A stretch of DNA of 64,000 nucleotides from Siphonodentalium dalli (taxonomy: Eukaryota; Mollusca; Scaphopoda; Gadilida; Siphonodentaliidae): the NCBI GenBank assembly GCA_032622095.1, contig CP136063.1:214411982-214475981 (forward strand), given 5' to 3'. Under the pieces are notes generated by a model, which ran no database searches, was not told the origin of the DNA, and saw only the letters and a list, made by a program, of their open reading frames with translations. Numbering within the stretch: the first letter of the stretch is position 1; each line of letters begins with the position of its first letter. Shown here piece by piece: positions 12,404 to 24,412 of this stretch. Position numbers and translations under genes: made by a program.

Positions 12404-13327
12404 GTGAGTTTAAAACTTCTGAGCAATATAGTTTATGTGGACAGAGCAATCAATGGGTGTCGGTGATTTTGCTAGTAGATCCGAGTATCCAGGTGAATCG
12501 TTTTACGTAATCATCGAAACCAATTGGTTAGTATGTGTATCACACACTTTCCACCATACAAATATAATACGTATATAGATAATATTATGTGACAAAATAG
12601 TCCAGAATAACCTGCCTATCATATTTGCAACAACCGCTCTCAGTTATGTTGATGAACATGTCTTTTGGATGTGATGATGTCGCTTGTTCCTCATTTTTCA
12701 AGTACATACATGTGTGGTTCTTTTTTCAATGTTATGGAATTTCCAAGACATTTTCTGTAAACATTTTGTTAATTTGAATCGTGTTATGTGTAACTAATGA
12801 GTAAGTGACATCTATTTTTTAATTTACCGAGATGTCAGGTAAATGACAATTCTTTGTGTAATAAAAGCTCATAACTTTTAAACATTAAATCAGAAACTGA
12901 ATTCCGTATATAGTTTCTGCATTCGCTAGAAGGAAACAATACTTTACGTGTTGTATGGATTGAACGCTATGTGAAACTTAGTATTGATTACAAAATCATG
13001 TCAACATATCACTGAAATATGCTATAATGGGAATAAATGACTCCATTCATTTCAGATGCCAGCCAACTCTCAACATTTGGAAAGAAACTTGATACATATC
13101 CAGAAAAATATTATAGCTGTGATTGTATTATACACTGTATAATTATGAGCATGCTGTGCAATATAATATTAATACACATTATCTGAAAACATTTCAACAT
13201 ATGTATGTGCGTCATATATTTGACAATTTGATTGGTAATAAATAAAAAATATTTACAGTACACTCAAATGAACTGGGTTACTCAAAAGGCACCACTCACT
13301 GGCAACACAGGTACACTTCAAATGTGG
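12404..13327. other. No supported gene
   Basis: Mostly repeat neighbourhood of the 13.3-kb ORF. The segment 13120-13260 resembles 13900-14110 and 38560-38710 (ATATTTGACAATTYRATTGG). Confidence 0.4.
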
Positions 13328-13855
13328 TTAAATCAATGTATACACATCTTTCTGACTTTCACGTAGTTCCTCATCTATCGATGGACTGGTACGATAACAA
13401 TAAGATAATATCATTGATAGGACGCACCCGTGCTGTACGTGTGATCGATCAACCCATCTTAAGCAATTCCCAAATATCTCCAGATTGACTGTTGGAAATG
13501 TATATGGTTGACAATAATGAGTGTAGTTTAATATTTTAGAATTGCAACAAACATCTAGTTTGTGAACACAATTGTTCAAATTTAAATCAGAAACTGATCC
13601 CCGTAGCTTTATCAATAGCTCCAATGAAAATATATTGCACTTGTTGTACGAATGGTTCATTTTAAAACACTGCTGTTTGAATTTCGTGAGAAACGTAGAA
13701 TGCCGTGAAATATCACTATACGTATATTTTATTGGGACCATTTGACTGGTCAACTCTGATGCGAGCCAAACTTCAGCAATTGATAAAGAACAACATAAAA
13801 CAACATATACTGCACCTTTACCGATATACCACACATGATATAAGGTGTACCTGAA
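13328..13855 (-). other. 176-codon ORF with decayed relatives elsewhere in the window
   Basis: The longest uninterrupted frame in the first 40 kb, minus strand. It has no ATG at its start (the first in-frame ATG is about 40 codons in), so it would have to be an internal or terminal exon; a TTCAG acceptor lies at its upstream edge. A hydrophobic run (GKGAVYVVLCCSLSIAEVWL) is followed by a cysteine-containing part with QQCFKMNHSY, NNCVHKLDVC and QPYTFPTVNLEIF. The same protein-level pattern, with frameshifts and stops, recurs on the minus strand near 38.84-39.29 kb and 15.23-15.50 kb. That repetition argues either for an old gene family or for a repeat that happens to be open here. No family recognised. 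Confidence 0.3.
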
Positions 13856-14269
13856 CACGTATTATAGTATTCTCAAATATATCGTTTATGCTCGATGAGT
13901 AATTAACATACAGCTAAATATTATAGCTGTTTCGGCTATACACCAAAATATGTTTTGCTGTATATGCAGTATATTAATCTTCCATATAACATCGGAATGA
14001 ACACTATCAGAAATAACAATTTATTCAACATATATGTATGTGTGCGTTATATATATTTTATATATTTGACAAATCAATTGGTAATATTTACATAGCCAGT
14101 TTGTTAAACTAATCCTGTTCCGTGATATGTCAACTGCTAATTGTGCCATGCGTTCCATATCACAATAAAACACATCATAACACGACCAGACGTCGCACCT
14201 TATTGAACTAGATGATTCAAATCGGTCGATAGAATAACTGGGTTATAATAAGTTATTATTGTGCAGTTT

Positions 14270-14860
14270 GGTTACAATTGGTCGTCACATTTCTGTGCCA
14301 TAGCTAGTAATGTTGCCCGCTGAGTTTCCGCACACTGAGTCGAATGGACCAATTAACCCATTGCGTTTCACCAAGGTTGATCTCTACTCATTACGTTTTG
14401 CTACATTGTATTCTCTACGATATATATAATTGCACGATCAATCGTCCAGAATTGTGTTTGACCGTGGCAATCCATCATTCACTCACATATCATACACGTA
14501 GTACGGTTTGTTGATGCGATCACAATTCATGTGTATCCACTTATATTAATTTCATGCGTGTTAAGACAGTTCCCCAATTGCTTTTTTTTATTTTGCGACG
14601 TTTAGTTCTACGCATAATTCTGTTAATATTATTATTGGGCCGATGAAGCTGTGTCGAAACTGTTGTAGTAAATGCATCTACCAGACAGTATTTGGAATAA
14701 ATAAAGAGAATTATACAAGGACCAAAAACAAGAAAAAGGCTGATTATAACGAACTTTGGATGACTCATTGTGCGAATATGCAGCGAGCAACATGGCTTGC
14801 TATGGCATAGTAATTATGACAACCTATTGTCACCAAACTCCACCATAAAAAATGATCACA
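14270..14860. repeat. Inverted-end repeat, copy 1
   Basis: The first 300 bp match 18360-18670 closely (AACCCATTGCGTTTCACCAA, TTGATCTCTACT, TTGCTACATTGTATTCTCTA). The last 90 bp are roughly the inverse of the start (GTCACCAAACTCCACCATA). Between them a 75-codon minus ORF (14541-14768) begins MSHPKFVIISLFLVFGPCII, a membrane-anchor-like run then a basic stretch; whether it is expressed cannot be told. Confidence 0.5.
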
Positions 14861-15199
14861 CCTACCATGCCATCGTTACTGTGATACGTGTGTCCGCAGC
14901 AGCCAATGTATAGTGCTGCTGGTGTAATATATCCAACAACAAAAATTCAGCTGAGTATATATAAATGGGAAAGGAAAATGCTATATAAATATCAGAAACG
15001 AATGTAGTTTGAGTGTGTTTTATTGAGGGATATGTCGCTGTGGTTGTCTGAACGCATTCGGTGCGGACCGCTTCCCGCTTCAAACAATGTGCCCATCGAC
15101 CGTAGCACAATACCCTTCAATAAAACACTCAAACTACATTAATTTGCTTAAAAATGTTAAAATATTTACAATAAAGATACATGAAGTAGTTAATACAAT
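14861..15199. other. No supported gene
   Basis: Contains an inverted pair at about 15007-15026 and 15117-15138 (GTAGTTTGAGTGTGTTTTAT and its complement) around a G/C-rich centre, a small foldback. Confidence 0.45.
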
Positions 15200-15540
15200 T
15201 TATATCACTGTCAACATACTTACAATTTGATCAATGTGGTTACATACATGTATAAGTATACATACAATTCTTAATTTCACGTTGTTCCTAATATATCCAT
15301 TGACTGATACGATGAGAAATATGACATCATCGATAGGAGAAAACAATTTCGTGCGCGTCATCGTTTAAACCTTCTAGTAATTTCTTCAAATTGTACTTTC
15401 GAAAATGGAATATGGACTGTTAATTTGAGATAACCTTGCAATATTCAGTTGGATATTTTGTAACTCGAGAACAATGTTAGTTTCTGAACCATCCGGTTTG
15501 GCTTTATTAGTGAAGAAGTAGCCCTATTTATTGAGGGAAA
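15200..15540 (-). pseudogene. Second decayed relative of the 13.3-kb ORF
   Basis: Minus strand. The phrase VQKLTLFSS occupies the place of VHKLDVCC, and the following Ile/Leu-rich segment and the CCATTGACTGATACG-type 3' portion match the 13.3-kb and 38.8-kb copies. Stops occur in all frames. A fragment of the same family (AAATCAGAAACTGAATTCCG) is also seen near 12890. Confidence 0.28.
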
Positions 15541-15724
15541 TATTTAGATAATAAGTTATACAAAAGATCTGTTTATTGAACGTATTATCTGAACATTTAC
15601 TATGGGATAACTACTCATCAATAATCTTTTAGTATTTAAAGGGTTAAATAATTCAAGTATATATATGAAGTACGTTTGCTATCACTCTATTCATATTGTT
15701 TTATGTGGATGTAGATTGAAATTT

Positions 15725-16127
15725 ATTCCCCACCCATTTACGTGAGCCAAATGTATTCAACGCAACCACAGCCATTTAATACATAGTGTATACCTCTAGT
15801 AGAATAAAAACAAGGACTATTTTGTTGACATCGCCAAGAAAGATGACGTATATTACATCAGCGATCCGTTTCGGTTGATGCCAGGATTATTCATCAGACT
15901 CAAATCAAGGTAACTATAATATAAAAGCTATAATATAAATGAAGGGGACAGTAATGGATAGAACATATTTGACACAACATTGTATACTAAATACAGAACA
16001 CAACTTGCATCATCATCTCGAATCTGTTATCGAACTCGATACGGCGCATAATTATATTTCCTTGCGCCATCCGCAACTCACTCGATAAAATATTCTCGAT
16101 TAAGATGCGCGTTGTGTTCTGTCTATA
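15725..16127 (+). repeat. Duplicated segment ending in a foldback, copy 1
   Basis: About 400 bp matching the complement of 44908-45345. It includes GTGTATACCTCTAG, GCCAAGAAAGATGACGTA and a terminal inverted repeat 15991-16127 starting ATACAGAACACAACTTGCAT and ending in the complement. A protein-like phrase, VDIAKKDDVYYISDPF, can be read but not extended. Confidence 0.65.
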
Positions 16128-16271
16128 TATTTTTGTCATATCGCGTGTTGACAGTCTGAATTCTTTGCTGACAAACATATCACACGATAATACACAATGT
16201 GAATATAAATACATGTTATACTGCTGCTATCATCTCTTGGTTGTCACGCTGTGGGCGTCCTGTAAACAGCC

Positions 16272-16906
16272 AGATCTACCCGCTAAGTATCGAGCCGACA
16301 GGTAACCATAATGAATGACAGTTTCTACCCGCTAAGTATCGAGCCGACAGATAACCATAATGAATGACAGTAAGATCTACCCGCTAAGTATCGAGTATCG
16401 AGCCGACAGGTAACCATAATGAATGACAGTTTCTACCCGCTAAGTATCGAACCGACAGGTAACCATAATGAATGACAGTAAGATCTACCCGCTAAGTATC
16501 GAGTATCGAGCCGACAGGTAACCATAATGAATGACAGTTTCTACCCGCTAAGTATCGAGCCGACAGGTAACCATAATGAATGACAGTAAGATCTACCCGC
16601 TAAGTATCGAGCCGACAGGTAACCATAATGAATGACAGTTTCTACCCGCTAAGTATCGAGCCGACAGGTAACCATAACGAATGACAGTAAGATCTACCCG
16701 CTAAGTATCGAGTATCGAGCCGACAGGTAACCATAATGAATGACAGTTTCTACCCGCTAAGTATCGAGCCGACAGGTAACCATAATGAATGACAGTAAGA
16801 TCTACCCGCCAAGTATCGAGCCGATAGGTAACCATAATGAATGACAGTTTCTACCCGCTAAGTATCGAGCATCGAGCCGACAGGTAACCATAATGAATGA
16901 CAGTTT
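16272..16906 (+). repeat. Minisatellite, 12 copies, alternating units
   Basis: Units of 49-60 bp share ACCCGCTAAGTATCGAG, CCGACAGGTAACCATAATGA and ATGACAGT. They alternate between starts AAGATCT and TTCT, and some carry an extra TATCGAG. Copies are almost identical, indicating recent spread by unequal exchange. Confidence 0.92.
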
Positions 16907-17029
16907 CAAAAGATATCTTTGTTTTTACTTGTATGTTAACATAATATTTTTAGGTTAATTGTAATCATGAAGTAATTATAAGTTACAGGCAGCTTATTAG
17001 CAAAAACGTCATAAGTGTATTGATATAGC

Positions 17030-17285
17030 TAAGTTCTGCATACAAGATATAAAAGTTGAATATACAAGGTAGCTAAGTTGTATATACAAGATAGTTATGC
17101 TGTATATACATGTACAAGATAGATAAGTTTTATATACATGATATCTATACTGTATATACAAGGTAGCTAAGTTGTATATTTTCAAGTACCTAAGATTCAT
17201 ATAAACGTTAGCTCAGTTCAATATACAAGATAACAAGTTATATATACAAGATAGCTAATGTGTATAAGATAGGTAAGTTTTATGT
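17030..17285 (+). repeat. Degenerate tandem repeat of about 22 bp
   Basis: Repeated GATAGCTAAGTTGTATATAC with many variants. The complement array lies at 18119-18300 and a short one at 22660-22745. Confidence 0.75.
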
Positions 17286-18118
17286 ACAATATGACTTCGA
17301 CTAAAGGATGTCATGTGATCATACATCAGTTGTCAGTTGTTGGGATTCATAATATGAAGTCAACGGCACCTACCCTACGCCACTACCGGGTCATGTTCAC
17401 CATGTGTACCGTTTCTCAGCTCCCATGTTCCAACCTGGTGTGCGCCTATTTCCGGTCGACAAATAGAGACGGTTGAACGGACAATAACCACCCTAATTAG
17501 TCTGATATTTGACAGTGAAAGTGTGCCCAAAAATCCTCCCGACCACATTGTAAACAATAGTGTGAATGTATGAAATGAATGTTGAATGATAAATCATACA
17601 GCATCAACGCGCCACAGTACACACCCTAACTTTCACTGGGATGGGGCCCAACATTGACTAGACATGAATAGGTTTAATGCGAAGTATTGATCCCGATAAT
17701 TGTTATGAAACTTGAAAAATCTTCCATTTTAATGAGGCAAGCATTTATCTAAGGGACGGGAAGCATGGGCGTAATGTCTCACCCTGAACATTGTGTCAGT
17801 TTCCAACAGTTGGAAACTATGCCTGTTGAAATTGTCCGGCAGTTATGTTTTTTTAACAAATCCAACACAAAAATAGGGTGCAAATATCATTAGTTGAAAC
17901 CAACACCACATCACACGAAGACCCAAGCAACGTCCCCATGTGTGAGTTTAGATTTCAATTTTAATCGATGCATCTGTTGTAAATTTAAGATTTTTCATCT
18001 GGTCCATCTGTTGTGCTCAATGTCCACCTTTGCGGCTTTATCTGTAGCTGATCACACTGACACATCGTTTTAAAATTTGATATGAAGATAACAGGAAAAA
18101 TTGTACCTTACTTAACTA
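17286..18118. other. No supported gene
   Basis: Spacer between the two oppositely oriented A/T arrays. ORFs at 17282-17557 are open on both strands. A short inverted GTTTCCAACAGTTGGAAAC palindrome lies at about 17799-17817. Confidence 0.45.
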
Positions 18119-18300
18119 TCTTTTATATACAACTTAGTTATCTTGTATATACAACTTAGCTATCAACTTAGCTAACTTAACTGTTGTATAAAAATGTATT
18201 AACAACTTAACTGTATTGTATACACAACATACAGATATTGTATATACATATATATTAGCTATATTGTGTAGACAACTTAAATGCATTGTATATGCAACAC
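18119..18300 (-). repeat. Degenerate 22-bp tandem repeat, inverted relative to 17.0 kb
   Basis: Repeated GTATATACAACTTAGCTATC and variants; reads as the complement of the array at 17030-17285. Confidence 0.7.
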
Positions 18301-18354
18301 AGATATATTGACTGCGGACACACGTACTACAGTAGCGATGGCATAGTAGATGTG

Positions 18355-19155
18355 ACAATTAATTATGGTGGAGTTTGGTGACAATTGGTCATCATAATTT
18401 ATATGCCATATCGAGCCATGTCGCCGCTGCACATTCACACAGTGAGTCGACTGACCAATTAACCCATTGCGTTTCACCAAGGTTGATCTCTACTTATTAC
18501 GTTTTGCTACATTGTATTCTCTACGATACATAACATTGCACGATCGATCGTCCAGAATTGTGTTTGACCTCATTCACTCACATATCATGCAAGTGGTATG
18601 TTTTATTGATATGATCTCAATGCATGTTTATCTACTTATATTAATTTCATGCGTATTAAGACAGGTCTAATTCCTGCAGTAGACTGTGAGAAATTCCATA
18701 TACCGCTTCCGCTGTAGGGTGGAGTTCATTTGGTTTTGTCCAGCACTTTTTGTCGTTTTGTTCGTTCTAGTTTTCCCAATAGTAACATATCCAGGCCCAC
18801 AGGGGCCAACAACGTATCATCATTCGACCGTGCATGAAAACGCGACATAACAATTACATATAACTGATCGCAATGATTGACTCACTTATATATATGTTGA
18901 GAAATTACACGGGTGATTTGTTCTTAGTAAGAACAATCATGACTGTTGACAGAAAGGGGGTATTCATTAAGTTATCAAGTGGACGTGTGTGTTAGCATTA
19001 AAAATATAAAATCTGCGTGTTGAGTAAAGATCAACAGCGACAAGACATTCGGTTAGATAAATCATTGAGATGTCGATCTCGATGCTGGTAGAGCTTGGAA
19101 AAGACTCATTGTGTGAATGTGCAGCGGGCGACATGGCTCGCTATGGCATATATAT
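18355..19155. repeat. Inverted-end repeat, copy 2
   Basis: Start (GGTGGAGTTTGGTGACAATT) to about 18670 matches 14270-14560; the end (CATTGTGTGAATGTGCAGCG, GACATGGCTCGCTATGGCAT) is the inverse of the start. The interior differs from copy 1. Confidence 0.5.
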
Positions 19156-19379
19156 TACAAGAAAACTAAGATGCATGCATCAGGTCGGCCGTGAACTATC
19201 TACCATAGAATTGTTGTAGCTATCGATTATACATTTTGAAACACCTGTCTGTATGTATGTATGTATGTGTGTATGCGTGAATGCATGAGTGTATGTGTTA
19301 TAGACTCTAACACTGCTCGAATTTTGTATTTAACGTGTCAACTTGACCTCGCTCATAGGCATGTTTCTGGACCTTGACC
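19156..19379. other. Microsatellite region
   Basis: GTAT/GTGT repeats at 19252-19300; otherwise no structure seen. Confidence 0.5.
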
Positions 19380-20105
19380 GATCCGACTAAAAATTTGTGT
19401 GTAGGACTACTTCGATCCCGGGAGCAATATGGACGGGTCCAATTTCACGTGGGACCATGTTCTCGAACGTGCTGATATAGGCATGTTTCTGGACCAATTG
19501 AACAATAGTTTGGCCAGACGCTGTATATACTGGGTACTGTCCAGATGGAGGCGATCACAAAAAAAATCCCTAACTAGCCCGAACGAAGTCGAGTACATCA
19601 GCTAGTTTAATATATATTTTGGACATTTGTCTGTCTGTTTGTCTGTTAGCTATGGCCGGGAAAACTGCCGGACAGATTTGACGAAATTTGATACCTAGGG
19701 GAAATTATTTCCAGGGAGTATTTTGGACGGGTCAAATCTTGATCCCGACCTGACTTTGACATTCAAAAAGATCAATTCAAGGTCAAATCTGGTAAAACGG
19801 AAGTATTTCAACGAAATTTGATACCTACTGTTACTTTTGTCCCAGGAGTGTTTCGGGTGGGTCAAATCATGACCCTGACCTGATCTTGACATTCAAAATT
19901 GTCAATTCAAGGTCAAATCGGGTATAAAGCCGGGCGGATTTCGACGGGTACTTTTGTCGTGACTTTTGTCCGGGGAGTGTTTTGGACGGGTCAAATCGTG
20001 ACCCCGGCATGACCTTCACCTTTAAAATAGTCAATTCAAGGTTAAATCGCGCATTTCTCCGAAAATCAGAGGGGAACATCCCGGACGAAGTGGGGTCCAC
20101 GAGCT
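19380..20105 (-). repeat. Decayed tandem repeat of about 110-120 bp
   Basis: Repeated phrases on the complement: GACCCGTCCAAAACACTCCC, TTTGACCTTGAATTGA and CAAATTTCGTCG. The same unit, in the opposite orientation within the window, makes up 58640-58965. Confidence 0.75.
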
Positions 20106-20600
20106 ACTATTATATATTTCTAGATTTAGTTACAAACTAAATACCTGTATATTGTACAAAGAAATGTTTGACAAATATATCTGTATCAATATTACCATAC
20201 GGGTCATTAAAATAGATACGACGAAACAAATTTTGAAGGGTGCATGTATCAGGTAAATTTTTATATTTCAAATGATGACAGGAATGCAGAAAGTTGAAGT
20301 ACCTACGTAATACTGGCTATCCGCATGAAGAGATATACATGTATATAAAAACCAGATGAGGGATATGTCTGTACAGTTGCTAAACAATTCAGTCATGCAA
20401 AAGAGGATCAAAGAGTAAGATACCAAATTGCTGCCTGTGGTAATGTTTTTTAACGAAATTCGGGAAAATTAGATTACTCTCACCCTGGTTATCCAGAAGA
20501 TAATTGTGGAATCTGATGACGATCGGACAAGGGTGTCGTCTGTAGGATCAACCAAATTATTTAGCCATAAAAATAGTAAAATTGAAGATCACCGCTGGCA
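20106..20600. other. No supported gene
   Basis: A/T-rich, no recognised repeats other than short runs. Confidence 0.4.
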
Positions 20601-20800
20601 GTGATGTCTTCACAAGGACAGTTTGAGAACAAAATATGGCTCACATCTAGCGGTGACCCAAAATATCCACATAAGAAAAAGTTCTCCAATAAAAGCTGGC
20701 TGCAGGGTGCGCCAATTGATTCAAATTCGAAATTTAGCAGGGTGTACTGCTTGTGGCCATGTTTTCCCCGCAAATTTGATAGACTGATGGACAAAACCAC
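20601..20800 (+). other. Open frame with weak resemblance to a TTF-type zinc finger
   Basis: The plus frame reads GDPKYPHKKKFSNKSWLQGA, then DSNSKFSRVYCLWPCF. The order P-x-YP, then F-x-x-x-WL, then a pair of cysteines recalls the TTF zinc finger at the start of hAT-related and ZMYM-like proteins, but cysteine spacing is off and no catalytic part follows. It may be a remnant of a hAT-type transposon or chance. Confidence 0.17.
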
Positions 20801-21315
20801 TGAATCCGTTGAATCAATATACATGTATACATGGATTAATTTATATGCATTGTTATACACAGTACTGGTATATAAAGGTACTGAAAATAACTATATTACT
20901 AGTATACACAAAATAAACCATATATCATGGCTATGGGTTCTAATATCCGAACATGACAGCTGAGAACTTGGTATGAATTAAAGAGTGGTGGTTTCTCAAG
21001 CATATCTAACCCTCCACGTTAGAAAACATGCCATTAAATGTCATAAGTATAATCTAGCTTGAGGACAGAAGTGTTCCATAAAACCCCCCTTAATTCAACC
21101 AGGTCATCGCGCGATGTATGATCGATCACATGATGATCTAGGGGGATTAGAATTGATGTATAAAAACAGCACTGCATGTAAATATAAAATAAAATAGTGC
21201 TACATCTTATTACAGATTATTGCCATATATAATCAGTGATTATACAGACAGTCTGACAAAATAAAGTTTCAGTGACACTCTATCCGAAGAGGGGAATAAT
21301 TTCATCTGTTACAGT
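20801..21315. other. No supported gene
   Basis: Continuation of the 20601 open frame to 20963 is A/T-biased and not protein-like. 21060-21200 resembles SINE/MITE-type dispersed sequence without identifiable ends. Confidence 0.35.
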
Positions 21316-21404
21316 CAATGGAGCAATTATGAATCTGGAAAGGTGAAATTTCTAAGTAAATTACTTAGAAATTTCACCTTTCCAGATTCATAATTGCTCC
21401 ATTG
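21316..21404. repeat. Perfect palindrome with 44-bp arms
   Basis: CAATGGAGCAATTATGAATC opens the left arm; the right arm (21361-21404) is its exact complement with a single-base centre. Transcribed, it would form a long hairpin. A second CTCCATT follows immediately. Confidence 0.93.
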
Positions 21405-21616
21405 CTCCATTACTTAAAGTAATACTAGATATCGACATGACGCGATAAAATATAACGTAAATGCAATATGGCCGCTGGCGACCATTTTTTCCTATGAAAT
21501 TAAAAAAATATTTGATAGCTCTCATCTGATAGATCAATATCAAGATAAATATGAAGTTTGGTGATGATCGGATGAGTGAAGTGGACTGTGGTCTGTGCTA
21601 AACGGTTTAGTAATGC

Positions 21617-21925
21617 TTAAAAAGATTCTTACCTTAATATTTTTATGTTCACTTTATAAACTTCACTGAGTCATCTTTGTCATGTATTGAGTTTGATATC
21701 TTTTGTTAACAGTTTATAAATCATGTATGTCTCATGTTTGTTATTTTAATTTATGTGTTTATTATCATTAAATAAAGTTGCATTCCTTAAAAAGATTCTT
21801 ACCTCAATGTTTTTATGTTCACTTTATAAACTCCACTGAGTCATCTTTGTCATGTATTGAATTTGATATCTTTTGTTAACAGTTTATAAATTATGTATGT
21901 CTCGTGTTCGTTATTATATTATATA
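21617..21925 (+). repeat. Tandemly duplicated retroelement-like 3' end
   Basis: Two units of about 171 bp starting AAAAAGATTCTTACC at 21617 and 21788. Each has GTCATGTATTGARTTTGATA and an A/T-rich end; the first carries ATTAAATAAAG, like a polyadenylation signal. It looks like a LINE 3' UTR duplicated in place. Confidence 0.6.
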
Positions 21926-22997
21926 CACTTTATAGTGTGTTTTCAGAACGAAAAAAAATTGAATAAAATCAACAAATTTGTAAATTTAAAAACAATTCAA
22001 ACGTTGTTGTATTCCATGTCCCAGCCCGGACATATACACCAAATTTCAATAATATTCATTGAGAAACAACGGACCAAACGCTATATAACACCCGTATACA
22101 TCTTTTATTCCGAATCGGACTCGGGTACATGTTATAGTAGGTACCGAATTGACACACGTCGACTGGGCGAGTTGGCCATGGGGCGATTAGGCCGATTCCG
22201 GCACATTCTATAATTTACCGTATGTATCCGTTTACGCGTAGTTTACTTTAGAAAGTTCCGCAATTAATACCGTAAATAGAGCGACCTTATTTGACAGAGA
22301 ATGCCTCTGTTATTGATTATCAAGTTGCTGTACATTAAAAACGACAAATTCACATGCTCGTTCAAGCGCAGTAGTCTATTTTCCCCATGTTAAAGGACAT
22401 CCACAAATACTAAATAACGCTAACCTACTGCCGAATGTTTGACACGACAACTGTTAACATATTTGGGCTGAATTCATCTGACGCGGTATTATTCCTCAAA
22501 ATAAACAACAAAACCATCGTTACTTGGAAATGTAGTTTGGGCTAACATTTACATAAATCCTCCAGATCAATTATCCGACACACACGTCAGATGAAAAAGT
22601 CACATGAAGTAACCGGCCAAATTGGCCGAAATGATGACCAATTGTACGTGTGTCCGCAGCCATTGTATATACAACTTAGCTATATTGTATATACAACTAG
22701 GCTGTCTTGCATAATTATACAACTTGGCTATCTTCTATATATATTGTATTGCATGTTGCGATAATACGCTGCATAAACTAATAGCTTAATTACACTCCTA
22801 AGCGCGATTTCCATTGAAAACGTTGTTAATTATAAATGGTAATGTCACTAGTGAATTATGTCATTTCCCGTGACGTCATTGACGTTTCGTCGCTTACCGA
22901 TCTATACTGGGGTTGATCTTTCTCCACATCGGGACTGTCATGCATTAATTATGTGTGTGTTAACCATATTTGGCGAACCAAATAGATGCAGAAGTGT
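21926..22997. other. No supported gene
   Basis: 22160-22200 carries GGGCGAGTTGGCCATGGGGC, a phrase repeated in many invertebrate repeats. A short copy of the 22-bp A/T repeat is at 22660-22745 and CACTAGTGAATTATGTCA at 22847-22864 matches 9704-9722. Confidence 0.4.
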
Positions 22998-23171
22998 AAT
23001 AAATAGAGTAATAAATTAGTTCCGAGAATTACGTTAAATAATTCATTCGAGGTGAGAGACGTTTAGGTAAGAAACTCGTGCGCTAACACGTACTCATTTC
23101 TTACCGACGTCTCGCATCGAGTGAATTATTTAACGTAATATTCGGAACCAATTGATTACTCTCTATTTATT
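22998..23171. mobile_element. Foldback element with ~75-bp arms
   Basis: Left AATAAATAGAGTAATAAATT and right complement ending CTCTATTTATT; inner phrases TTACGTTAAATAATTCA and TGAATTATTTAACGTAA match exactly. Short loop, no ORF. Confidence 0.75.
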
Positions 23172-24412
23172 CTCTTTTTTCCTATTTTGAATAGATTGAT
23201 TACGGTAATTTAAGAAATAGCTCTTATTTTGATTAAGGTTAGGCAGTTGTACCAGAAAAGTAGTGTGTATGGCGTTATAGTAAACATCTTTAAACTGTTC
23301 GGTTATAACTCATAACCCTAATTGAAACAAGGGTTATTTCTTATAATTTAATCCGCCATTTCGCAGGAGAACCACCATAAGTAGAAGGTGGAAGTAAGAG
23401 GATCGAAAACATATTATTGTATGATTTCCAAAGAAAACGACACAAACGTTGAAGCAGACAGACTGTCACTCCAACTAGCGATTGTTCAAGTGGCATCATC
23501 GTTTCATCGTTTCATTTGATTTGCTAGTGGCAAGTGATCACACCATGACACGCTATGTACACGTATTCCTTATATATTTTGGATGTAACACTGAATTGTT
23601 TGTTACAATTTCATTTCTTTGGAAATGTTAGCAGGCGTTTGGTTGATTTATCACGGTACTTGTGCATCGAGGATTAGCATGAAAGTACGGTAATTGACAG
23701 GACAGGACCCGACAAAATAATGATGCAACATCGAAATTTCCTTTTAATCGTAGGAACTATCCAACAGTTTCCATGTACGTTATTATGCAAGCGGTATACC
23801 GCTTTATGATGTTGTAATTTTTGTAGCGGACAGTATTCAAGACATATCGAAATAGCCTTAATGTGCACATATGTTACAGCCACGTATGTGATAGTATTCC
23901 GTGGATTGACAGCTTATGATTAAATTATTTGCTCATATATGCCCGGTGTTTTACTGTGGATCACTTTGATAACACGTAGTATGGGGCAAAACTGCGAGAC
24001 ATATTAAACTGCAGTTTGGGACTGCCCGTTTGACGTATGCGTAAATGTATTGTGTATACACTGGTAGCCCCAGCCCCACCCCTGGCAGGTGACGTGAACT
24101 ATACATTCGCTCTTTTTGTATAACACTATTTAAGGTTGCCATTTCATGTTTATATATGTTTTGTTATTATTGGGAAGGGCAGCCAGTGTATAATCATGCT
24201 GTACTTTTCTTGAAATACCGCTGTAAAATGGTGATGAGAAATAAAAGTATTTGTATTGGACAATGAAGGATAGTGGAATGATTTGCTTCAAGGAGATGTT
24301 GACCATATTTTGTTACTTCTCATATTTGATGTAACTGCAACTTAGTATGATTCATATGGCACAGGTACACTTTGGGGTGAGTCAAAGTCTGAAGCCAATG
24401 GCAACTTTTCAG
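23172..24412. other. No supported gene
   Basis: Minus ORFs 23674-23883 and 23951-24142 have no recognisable features. Confidence 0.4.
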
